Positions 11,035-19,987 of a stretch of 40,751 bases of DNA are shown here, piece after piece (within the stretch, counting starts at the first letter, position 1; each line of letters begins with the position of its first letter). The notes beneath the pieces are model-generated. The model was not told the DNA's origin and did no database searches. It was given only the letters and a program-made list of their open reading frames with translations. The translations under genes and the position numbers were made by a program. Location: positions 158,143 to 198,893 of the forward strand of contig MNCI01011050.1 of the NCBI GenBank assembly GCA_015680685.1, given 5' to 3'. This DNA comes from Gnetum montanum. Its lineage: Eukaryota; Streptophyta; Gnetopsida; Gnetales; Gnetaceae.

Positions 11035-12650
11035 GGGGAGATGGCCATTAGTGCTGACAATTATCATGGCCTCTTAGTTTTTCTATTTTTTTGTTTTTAA
11101 CATTTTTGATTTTACAAATTTTTGATTCTTGAATTTTTCTAATTTTATACCATTTTAGTACCTTTTAACTTTTTTGATTATTTTACACTTTCTTATATAT
11201 TTTACTTTATTTTTCTTTCTTTTTTTTAAGTGTGATATTTTCTCATTTTTGCTAATAAATTTTTTTTATTGTCACAGGACACAATGCCATTGTTGCTATT
11301 TACTAATGATGGTTTGTGCTTAATGTGTGATTGTTGAGGTCTAGTTTCTATTTTTGAATTCTGATGTCTGATGACTCTAACATGGTTTATTTTTCATGGA
11401 ATAGGTAGTGAGTCCATGTCATCTGCCCATCCAATGAACTCTATCGTTTTCCTTGTTCTAGGAATTTGAAGTCCCTTCCATTAAAAGAAACTTTTAATTG
11501 ATCGGTGACCTAGGTAGTTTTAGAATTAGGAAGGATCCAAAGGTTTGTAAAGGGTGTGAATTCAAGGGGACTCAATACTCTTTGTACTCTTCTACTTGCT
11601 TGAGTGCTTGAGTATTTTTTGCGGACTTCTTACCATTGCATACCACCTAATGATAGGAAGACAAATAATGTCATTACATGGTGTGGTTCCCATCATTCAA
11701 AAAAGAAAAAAATTATGGGAATTCAAAGCACACCCCTTTGACACAAATAAGTCCTCACATGGTGTGGTTCCCATCATTCAAAAAAAAGAAAAAGAAAAAA
11801 CTATGGAAATTCAAAGCACACCCCTTGGACAAATAAAAGGGCTATAAGCACTGGTTATGGAACTTGAATGACATACACCTATGCCTGACAGTTCCCTCTA
11901 ACTAAGGCCCTCTTAATCACTTCCAACTTCTCCTTTCTTCTCTTTGTGGAATAGTGGTTGTTTTGTGGAAGTACTCTAGTATCTTGGATGGCTGGATCAG
12001 TCTAAGAGTGTTGATGCAAAGTCACTAAAAGTGCATGGTTTTGGTCTGGACTAAGAATGGAACTTCTCGGGTCATTTTAATCACAAATTTTGCAAGGGAC
12101 TTCTTATGACCTTAGTTTGGAACTCCATTCCACCTTCTCTATCATCCATCCATGCTGCCATAATTCACCTCACTACCGGGTTCTATGTTATGCTCTATGT
12201 CTTAGTCTGATGTGTTGGGATTCTTGAGTAGATTCTTTTGAGTTGGTCCTTAATTTTTCATGATCATTAAATCGAGTATGGGGCCCATAGACTCCTTAGT
12301 CGAGGTTATGCAAGGGAGAAAATGACATGAGCCTACTATGGGGAGGATCCACTTGCAAAGCTTTTAGCTTGATTAGTTAAGGTTCCTTACCTTTGACATT
12401 GCTACAATCCTATATTTCATATTTTCCATTGCGTAAACCGTTCAATACTTCTTAATCTCTCATTGCATTCATCCATTCAATCAAATTTTCTCCATTTTTC
12501 AAATTTATGAACTTCAACACTCTCTTCTCATGATTTCATACTATTCTTGGTCTTCTAAGCTTTCATTTGATCCTAATTTCATTGAAAAATTCCTTGTATT
12601 TTGAAAGTTTGACCAAAGTCAGTGGATGTCAACAATGGTCAATAACTGCA
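11035..12650 (+). other. Post-pol noncoding region of element B
   Basis: No ORF is conserved. It begins with a purine tract (TTAGTCATGGGGGAG, 11026-11040) at the pol end and a T-rich stretch. It contains the duplicated hairpin at 11680-11822, and it shares blocks with elements A, D and E (TTCCCTCTAACTAAGGCCCT at about 11890; GCATGAGCC-like block near 12320). Conservation between independent copies suggests a cis function such as RNA structure or packaging, but nothing here proves it. Confidence 0.55.
11680..11822 (+). repeat. Tandemly duplicated conserved hairpin
   Basis: Two copies (11680-11734 and 11761-11822) of a stem with GGTGTGGTTCCCAT on the left, an A-rich loop, and ATGGGAATTC...GCACACC on the right. 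In copy 1 GGTGTG pairs with CACACC and TTCCCAT with ATGGGAA. Single counterparts exist in E (26478-26572) and, weaker, in D (34283-34328). Confidence 0.6.
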
Positions 12651-12724
12651 TTGACGAGGCCTTATCGACGTAGCCAACCATGTTGATAAGGCCTCATTGA
12701 CACAGTGCAAAAAACCTATATATA
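12651..12724 (+). promoter_or_regulatory. Internal promoter of element B upstream of ORF3
   Basis: Two palindromes of the same type as in this element's LTR, TTGACGAGGCCTTATCGACG (12651-12670) and GTTGATAAGGCCTCATTGAC (12682-12701), precede a TATA box TATATATA (12717-12724) by about 15 bp. The DNA downstream is not LTR-like but aligns with 35193-35340 of element D, so this is not an inserted LTR fragment. It would drive a transcript whose first exon ends at the donor at 12870/12871. Confidence 0.55.
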
Positions 12725-12870
12725 CTAGTAGACACTTTGGAATTTTTTGCAATTTGCTCATAACACATGGGGAATTTTTGCAATTTTTTAGAGCCCAAAA
12801 CCTTCCAGAGCCCATAACTTTCATATCATTTGCCCAATCACTCTATTTTTTGATCCTACACTTACCAGTG

Positions 12871-13153
12871 GTAAGATCTTTATCATGGGTGTCACAAACC
12901 TTAATTTTCCTAACTACCCCAAAGGGTTAATAACCTTAACCATATATAAACAGCAACTTTTTCTATGTTAACCCTTCCAACAACCTTTAGGATGAATTAT
13001 TCATAATAACACATAAAATAAATAATAATTGAATTCATTAAATCAGCCATAATTACAACTTAGCCAAGTGTAACTACCCTCAAGAGTTAAGGTATTCTAA
13101 TTATTTTAAGGTTACATAATGATTGCTAATCCATGGTCTTATTATGATTACAG
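12871..13153 (+). other. Predicted 283-nt intron in the 5' leader of ORF3
   Basis: Donor CCAGTG|GTAAGATC at 12870/12871 and acceptor TGATTACAG|ATGACACC at 13153/13154, with the ORF3 ATG as the first bases of the next exon. The donor is conserved in D (CAGAG|GTAAGC, 35337/35338) at the aligned position and the intron size is nearly the same (290 nt). AT-rich interior, as in plant introns. Confidence 0.5.
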
Positions 13154-14893
13154 ATGACACCCAACCAAAAGTGTCCATAGGAAGGAGAACCCTCACAACC
13201 ACGGGAGAAACGATGCAAAGCTAAAAGGGTCTAGCAGGGACAAGGCCAAGAATAACAAGAGGTAACCCATGCAACGTGACCTCTTTGTGAGGAGCTCGAA
13301 GTGGAATATGTTTGACAGATTCTAGAGGAAGAAGTGCCTACCAAAAAATCCCAATGAGGAGAAGCACCTAGACTTATGCCAAGGCTTGAGGTCACTTTGA
13401 CTCAAGCCTGCCTAGACATCATCAAGTCTCGAGAAATCCAAAGATTAGTTCTTCAAGAGATAAACTTCATGCCATTTTTGGAAAAATCTCCAAAGGATGT
13501 CAAGACATAATTACAAACCTTTCCCATGTGGTCAGTCATCACGTTTAGTGGGGAATGGTACATGGGAGAGACCTATCTCTTTTGGAATAGCCAAAGGCTA
13601 GGGTCCATTGTAAAAATCAAGGATATTCAATTATCCTACTCGATGGAGACTATTACATTGGCACTGGGGTTGCTAGACAGTGGAACATAGTTAGCAGAAA
13701 TATCAACAAAAGGTGATCTTGAGGCAAAAAAGGAATGGACCCAGTGATGCTACAGGGTGGACCGTAAGGAGTATGGTGCCCTCACACCAATGAAGCAGAT
13801 TTATTTCAAGATTATGGCCTATTACCTCAATCCAATAGTGAGGCCAAACAAGGTGACTGCTTTCTCCACATGAGTATGCACCACTTTAAGTAGAAAATTT
13901 CATGTTAACCTTCCATAGCTAATTTATTTGGAGATCGAGAAGCACTTCAAGGAGAACAAACATGGAAGAAAGACCCTACCCTTTCCATGCCTTATCAGAA
14001 AACTTTGCAAAAGGGTAGGCATTGTTCGCTATTCTAATGATACTATCAAGCATGATCCCTTGGCCTCATTGGCAAAAATCATGAAGGATAAGACATCAAC
14101 AACCACTCAAGAAGAGGAGCTACCGCCACCACCACCCACTCAGAAGACAACACTGAAGGCCTGTGCAGTTCTTGAGCATTTGTGTCAAATCCAAGAATAG
14201 CTCTTAAGCAAACAAGAGTGACAAGCAGGAATGAGTGTGGTGGATCCATCTATGGATCAGCTAGCAATGAGTCACCTTAATGAGATGGCATGAATAGTTT
14301 GCCACATGGAGAGAGGTGGTCCTATTTTTTTTTGCCCAAAGAATGCAATTGCCTTCAAGGTTGGATCCCAACGCTTGAGAGGTGATGGTGTCACTAGCAA
14401 CATACCATCTATTCTTAGAAATCTCTGGGAATGTTGCAACTTTCTCAGTGAGGTTGGAGGAAGGTGAAGAGGTAACTACCTTAGTGATGCAACACCAAGG
14501 GTAGGAGATAGCGGTAGAAGTGGTAGCTGACCATGTAGCTAAAGCACTAAATGCACTCGTGACGTCTGTACTAGACATATCTGCACTTTAAAATGTGCAG
14601 ATGTCCGCAGGCATGATTAGCAAGAAATTGAATGCAACCCAGCATGAACAGTTGTTGGAACGATTAGTAAGAACTTGGCAACCGACTTTGGACATTATTG
14701 ATCTCTCAAAGAACATCACCACAACCTAGTCGAAGCTACTGAACGCAAGGTGCAGATGCATCATTTTGGAGGGGCAACTAGAGATGGCCCAAGAGCAAAA
14801 TTAACCTTATTTATGGAGGTTGTTGAACTTCATGCCTTGCAAAACAAGTAATCCTCAGCCCAATGTTGAACCCAAAAAATTTGTTCAATTTTA
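13154..14893 (+). pseudogene. ORF3 of element B: plant-transposon-type domain protein, broken
   Basis: Starts at the ATG (MTPNQKCP) abutting the predicted acceptor. The first 90 codons are charged and low-complexity. The central part (about 13490-14060) reads FSGEWYMGETYLFWNS, YFKIMAYYLNPIV and LIYLEIEKHFKE...LPFPCLIRKL. This pattern resembles the 'putative plant transposon protein' domain found in 3' ORFs of Athila-type elements (remembered, not searched). A Pro run (ELPPPPPPTQ) near 14120 follows, then a C-terminal part with QHEQLLERLV near 14640, conserved in D at 38990. Several TAG/TAA/TGA stops and one frameshift near 14400 break it. No signal peptide or membrane segment was seen, so it is not obviously env-like. 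The role is unknown. Confidence 0.6.
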
Positions 14894-14957
14894 ATAAGTA
14901 TTTTTGTCAAACTTATCCATTTTAATTAATTTTATTCTATATTTCATATAGTTAATT

Positions 14958-15774
14958 NNNNNNNNNNNNNNNNNNNNNNNNNNNNNNNNNNNNNNNNNNN
15001 NNNNNNNNNNNNNNNNNNNNNNNNNNNNNNNNNNNNNNNNNNNNNNNNNNNNNNNNNNNNNNNNNNNNNNNNNNNNNNNNNNNNNNNNNNNNNNNNNNNN
15101 NNNNNNNNNNNNNNNNNNNNNNNNNNNNNNNNNNNNNNNNNNNNNNNNNNNNNNNNNNNNNNNNNNNNNNNNNNNNNNNNNNNNNNNNNNNNNNNNNNNN
15201 NNNNNNNNNNNNNNNNNNNNNNNNNNNNNNNNNNNNNNNNNNNNNNNNNNNNNNNNNNNNNNNNNNNNNNNNNNNNNNNNNNNNNNNNNNNNNNNNNNNN
15301 NNNNNNNNNNNNNNNNNNNNNNNNNNNNNNNNNNNNNNNNNNNNNNNNNNNNNNNNNNNNNNNNNNNNNNNNNNNNNNNNNNNNNNNNNNNNNNNNNNNN
15401 NNNNNNNNNNNNNNNNNNNNNNNNNNNNNNNNNNNNNNNNNNNNNNNNNNNNNNNNNNNNNNNNNNNNNNNNNNNNNNNNNNNNNNNNNNNNNNNNNNNN
15501 NNNNNNNNNNNNNNNNNNNNNNNNNNNNNNNNNNNNNNNNNNNNNNNNNNNNNNNNNNNNNNNNNNNNNNNNNNNNNNNNNNNNNNNNNNNNNNNNNNNN
15601 NNNNNNNNNNNNNNNNNNNNNNNNNNNNNNNNNNNNNNNNNNNNNNNNNNNNNNNNNNNNNNNNNNNNNNNNNNNNNNNNNNNNNNNNNNNNNNNNNNNN
15701 NNNNNNNNNNNNNNNNNNNNNNNNNNNNNNNNNNNNNNNNNNNNNNNNNNNNNNNNNNNNNNNNNNNNNNNNNN
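14958..15774. other. Assembly gap (817 N)
   Basis: A run of undetermined bases. Any open frame spanning it, such as the minus-strand ones reaching 15868, is an artefact. The sequence on its right side does not continue ORF3, so the gap probably hides the left part of an inserted repeat. Confidence 0.95.
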
Positions 15775-16150
15775 TGTGGCAATTCTTGTAATTCACAATC
15801 AAATTGCTGCATTGAGGAGATAGCAAGGCAAGATTGCAATTTAGGCAAGCCTCCTTTGTAATCTTCAATTATTATTTATAATTTCAATTTGATTTAATTA
15901 TAAATCCTTATTCTTGAGCTTATGATTAGAAGTTAGGATAAAGGTTTATAATTTTGCTTATGAGTGACAGGCATAAGTATGGAATTTAATTGGATTCAAT
16001 TCTAACTATTTATTATCTTGATGATTTCTTTGACTTTTTAACCGTTTCTCCATGGGATACGACTTGCAGGTCAGTCACAGATGAGGTGACAATCTCTACA
16101 ATGAAATAAAAAAGGAAAATAAATTTTAAAGGTATCCAACATCAAATTTT
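15775..16150 (+). repeat. Probable end of another inserted LTR element inside element B
   Basis: AT-rich, noncoding, and unlike anything at the corresponding place in D. CTCCATGGGATACGACTTGC at about 16048-16067 resembles the CCGTGGGATACGAC phrase near the 3' end of many plant Ty3/gypsy LTRs, and CCAACATCAAATTTTT at about 16137 resembles the boundary between such an LTR and its primer site. The left end is lost in the N gap. This could be a solo LTR; a repeat-library search would decide. Confidence 0.35.
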
Positions 16151-16170
16151 TCCTGGCTCGTCACTCGACA

Positions 16171-17310
16171 ATGACAAGAGATGAAGCTATCAAATAGCTT
16201 CAAGAAGAAGTTCAAAAGGCTAAGGAGGAAGTAGCAATGGCCATCTTTAAACAGTCTATGGCAAAAGATGAAATACACTCAATCAAAAAGGACTTGAATT
16301 AGATGCACCAAGAGAATGAAGCATTGATTGTGCGAAATCATCACCTACGAAATGTTGATGCTTATAGAGATTAAATGCAAGGGTTCATTCATCAACAGTA
16401 GGAGCAGCTTGCTAGGGTAAATACTGAACTGAGGAAATTGGCCACGGAGAACCGCAATCTATCAATGGAGGAGGTACGCACCTTGCGACAAAGTCTGCCA
16501 TTGAGATCATTGCTCGGAAGAACAAAGCTCTCAAATCTGAGAAAGTGAAAAATCAGTATAGGGACCAGGTTGGCTTGCAAAAGGAAATTAATGAAGAATA
16601 AATCCAGATGGCAAAGACAAAAGTGAATGAAGCCCTCCAACAACTCCAACAAGGAAGAGAGATGTGGTAGCCCTTTCTTAATGGGATTGACGCCTACAAC
16701 AAAGCAGAGATATGCTTGAAGAAGTTATAGATCAAAGAAATAACAAAGTATATGGAGTTGGCCAATCTCTGTTATGCAAGCCTGGCAATGCTGATAGCCA
16801 GATGGCTACGGTTAGAATTGGAGAAACAAGTGGCTAGCTTGTATTTGCTATATGAGGCTGAGTTCAAACACCATAAGGACACCAAGCAAAAGCTTGAGAC
16901 TACTAATGCTAAACTTGAAGTCCCCAAAGGGTGATTCACAAATCAACGATCTATTGCTGAGGACCTAGCTAGATGGATGAATGACTATTAAGAGCTAAAG
17001 AACATAGTGAGAGCATTTGACAATGAACATAAACAGTTCGTTGCCTGGTTCGTCAATGCTAAGGAGTTGTTTCTAGCGATCTTGTTCCTTGGGATGTGTC
17101 TATTCCAACCCACATTGGGGAAGCTATATGGATGATGCATGATCCTAGAAGTATGGAGAAAAAATAAAAACACTGCTAGATGCTTTCTGCCTCCTGCTTG
17201 AAGTCACAACAGTAGTAGGATAATTGAAGCCACCTCAACCACCGCCGGTGCGTGAAGCTAGTGAAGGTCCCTCAGAGCCTTAGGAACCACCACTGCTTAG
17301 GACCATTTGA
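16171..17310 (+). pseudogene. Coiled-coil ORF of element B (ORF4 or second half of ORF3), broken
   Basis: Starts at ATG 16171 (MTRDEAIK). The first 110 codons are rich in Glu, Gln, Lys and Leu with heptad-like spacing (LQEEVQKAKEEVAMA, ELRKLATENRNL) and predict a long coiled coil. After a frameshift near 16490 the coil continues (KALKSEKVKNQYRDQ, 16530), followed by a globular part near 16752 (MELANLCYASLAML) and a C-terminal Pro-rich tail (PPQPPPV, about 17225). Stops are TAG or TAA where Gln would fit the context. Similar long coiled-coil proteins occur in plant retrotransposon 3' ORFs. Whether this is a separate ORF or the C-terminus of ORF3 cannot be told across the gap. Confidence 0.55.
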
Positions 17311-17548
17311 TCTTCTCCAACAAGCTTCACATCATCAAGGAAAGTGTTGTCTAATTTTTGAAGAGTTGTGTCATGGTGTTTAATTTTATGTCCTAAACAC
17401 CACCATTTTTGTAATGTGTTGATCTGTACACCCGGGCACTCCAATTTTTTTGTCAAGTCAATTAGTTTGTTTTGTTGAAGAAAAGTCAGTCAATAATCCC
17501 ATACCTTCCAAATTTTGTAAAAGAACTTGAGGAAGAGTTTTCATTCAA

Positions 17549-17559
17549 TCATGGGGGTA
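17549..17559 (+). other. Polypurine tract of element B
   Basis: TCATGGGGGTA directly before LTR start TGATGAG at 17560. The preceding 60 bp (CAATAATCCCATACCTTCC onward) are shared with A, E and F. Confidence 0.88.
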
Positions 17560-17582
17560 TGATGAGTTGTTGTTGGTTGGCT

Positions 17583-17697
17583 GCATCAACGAGGTCTTGT
17601 TGACATAGTTGACCACATCAACGAGGCCTCATTGATGCATCCTACCTTGTGTCGATGAGGCCCCGTCAATGCAGTGTCTGTCTATTGCTTATAAATA
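17583..17697 (+). promoter_or_regulatory. U3 palindromes and TATA box of B 3' LTR
   Basis: Three units: GCATCAACGAGGTCTTGTTG (17583-17602), CATCAACGAGGCCTCATTGA (17615-17634) and GTCGATGAGGCCCCGTCAAT (17651-17670), then TATAAATA at 17690-17697. Unit number and spacing match the 5' LTR; most differences are C/T or G/A. Confidence 0.68.
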
Positions 17698-18288
17698 TGT
17701 GCCTACCAACCGCATTTATGGTAATGTAGATTTCAGTAGCAGCGAAGCTCTTGCATTTTTTTCATTTGAAAGTTAGAAATTTTTTCCCTGAGTGTCTACA
17801 GCAAGAGTCATTGAGTGTATGGATCTTTATTCAAGCATTGTTGTACCTGAGCATGATAGTGTGTGTGGTAATAAAGACAAGCTTTTTGATAAACCTTGCA
17901 GCACTTTGGATAGATTAGATATTTTATTTATGCATTTACTGTTTCCAATTATTTATTAAATTTTTTCAATTAATTATTAATTATTTTCCAGTTACTATGT
18001 TAGATAAGCAATTAAGTGAGAGAGATTACACACATAAGTACAACTGCTTCAAGCATAATCCCAGTGGCATTATTGCTTGGTATGCCTCATAGCGTAGCGC
18101 TTAGTTGCCCAACAGTAGATACTTGGGTTCAAGACATGTACAAAAAATGGGAATGGATACTTATGTTAGGATTAGTAAAATGATTAATTAATTAGTTAAT
18201 TAGATTAGTTAATCAAAATCCTTTTTATCCACAATTCAAGCACCCAATTATAAAACATAAAAAATGATAAAAATTGAATGCCTCAGTT

Positions 18289-18359
18289 NGGATAAAAAGG
18301 ATTTTGATTAAGTAATCTAATTAACTAATTAATTAATCATTTTACTAATCCTAACATAN
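18289..18359. other. N-bounded inverted copy of 18162-18230 (likely assembly artefact)
   Basis: Single N at 18289 and 18359 enclose 69 bp that are the reverse complement of 18162-18230 with one mismatch. The 5' LTR has about 57 bp of ordinary LTR sequence here instead. A gap-filling error explains this better than biology. Confidence 0.85.
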
Positions 18360-18488
18360 GTAAGGCTAGATTCACTTCCTAAAGGGCTAGTGCATTGGAA
18401 ATGATGAAGTCCACAGAATTTGATTGGATTGCATGTGAACGCTTTGTGATTCATATGGTTGGGCGTAGGGGTACCTTGTTGCTCATTA

Positions 18489-18493
18489 GTAAG
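18489..18493. repeat. Target-site duplication, right copy (GTAAG)
   Basis: Identical to 3886-3890; closes element B. Confidence 0.9.
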
Positions 18494-19987
18494 CTACTTT
18501 CAACGATTTCACTTTTCTTTATGATACTCTTGCATTTTATTTACACCTTGTTTTGGCTTTTTATACTTAATTTTGTAGCTTAAGTTTAATTAAATATAAT
18601 GTTTTTTGCTAAATTATGAATTTAATCAAGAATTTGTTTTTATAGCTTTAACTTCAATTTAGTTTGTTTTGTTACATTAAGTTTCTATTGCATTTTCTAA
18701 CATTTAATTCACCAATCCATAAAGTATCAACATGTTCAATACGAAATTTGAAAACATTTAATATATATATATATACATAGATATATTAAAATGAGAAGTT
18801 AAAATTAATTAATAATATATAAAATGGACAAAGAATATTTTAAAGAAAGAATAGGAAGGAAAATGAAGGTTAAGAATCAAATGCAATCATAGTGATTTCA
18901 AAAGAAATCATCAATGCATGGGAAAGCTAGAATTATGTATAAAATTATAATTACTTAGAACAAAATTATCTAATATAATTTTAGAAATCCTTAAAAGTGA
19001 CTTCCAATGCTATATAGAAAGAATTATTAAAGTAAATTGAATATGAATTAGCCAATGGAAAGTGGCTTGTAGTTAGCTCATTATGTGTTAATAATTTGTA
19101 GTTAAGAAATTGCTATTTGAGCCTCACTTGAGGCATTATTATATTTCTCTATAATTCTTCTAAAATATCAACATGAACTATCTTATTTATTTTTAAAAAA
19201 ATTCAAATTTCCCTTTAAAAAAAGAATCATCACCCAAAATCTCAATTCTCATCTTGCCAATGCTTAAATTTCCCTTTATATTTTCAAATATTACCAAATC
19301 TTTTATATTACCTTTATGAATAGCCTTTATAATGACATCCCAAAATAAATAAAAACATAAATAACTTTTAAACCAACATTATCATTCTTCCAAAAATGCT
19401 TAAATAAACTTCATACAATATTTCTCTTCGAACAATTTGGTAACCTATTTACTAGCTTTCTTACATGAACTAAAATTTAAATTTGAAATATATTTAACAA
19501 TTCCATTGATATAGAACATTCTATAAATCCATGTTAAATTATTTCTTAAATCTTATAAATATTTTTAAATGATAAAATGTTGATTTTTAGTCTAGACTTG
19601 ATTAAAGGTACCTAAGGATTAAAGCAATAACATAAAAGATGCAAGTTACAGATATTAAACATGGCTTTTAGATTATTAAGTTAAGTTTAAATAATGACAT
19701 GTTATCTTAGTAGCAAGAGTCTTGAGATAGAAACCCCAAGTTTGATTCTAATCGACAACGCAAGTTATGAATTAAAAAACATCTATAAAAGGAATTCTAA
19801 AACTATTATATCCAATATATCCAATAGGGTTTTGTTAAAAACCTTCTTGTTGAATTGTTGACTTATGTAGTTTTGACTCTTGATCTTTTAGATGTGATAA
19901 TTCTTGAATGTTTGAAATTTTGGACTATGAGAAAATGAGCTATTGAAATCTTGATAATGCATTTAATGTGATGGTTGCACTAATGAC
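18494..19987. other. AT-rich flank between elements B and D
   Basis: Very AT-rich, with runs such as ATATATATATATAC near 18763. No gene was recognised. It is the other half of the locus into which B inserted. The only structured signal I see is the tRNA-like box pair near 19700-19760. Confidence 0.5.
19700..19760 (+). repeat. Possible SINE or tRNA-like relic (Pol III A and B boxes)
   Basis: CTTAGTAGCAAGAG (19707-19720) resembles a tRNA A box (TRGYNNANNNG), and 19 bases later AAGTTTGATTCTAATC (19738-19753) resembles a B box GTTCRANNC with one C-to-T. The phrase between them, TTGAGATAGAAACCCC, is typical of plant tRNA-derived SINE heads as I remember them. No tail or target duplication was identified. 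Confidence 0.35.

Larger units (their letters stand above)
3891..18488 (+). mobile_element. Element B: full-length, inactive Athila-like Ty3/gypsy retrotransposon
   Basis: About 14.6 kb, counting an 817 bp N run. Order: 5' LTR, tRNA-Asp-type primer site, gag, pol (PR-RT-RNaseH-IN), about 1.6 kb noncoding with hairpins, internal promoter, intron, ORF3, gap, coiled-coil ORF, purine tract, 3' LTR. Both ends are exact, with terminal TGATGAG / CTCATTA and 5 bp target duplication GTAAG. The two LTRs have diverged visibly, largely by transitions, so the insertion is old. All coding regions carry in-frame stops, so it cannot make its own proteins now. Confidence 0.95.
17560..18488 (+). repeat. 3' LTR of element B
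   Basis: About 929 bp, TGATGAG...CTCATTA, homologous along its length to 3891-4801 except at 18289-18359, where about 57 bp are replaced by a suspicious N-bounded inverted copy. TATAAATA at 17690-17697. It ends directly at the GTAAG target duplication. Confidence 0.92.

Noticed and set aside
12601-12800. Internal GAGGCCT/TATA region of B read as an inserted LTR fragment
   Set aside because: Only the palindromes resemble the LTR; everything after the TATA box aligns with element D internal sequence and not with any LTR.
14891-15868. Long minus-strand open frames of about 300 codons
   Set aside because: They consist almost entirely of N; no stop can be seen only because the bases are unknown.
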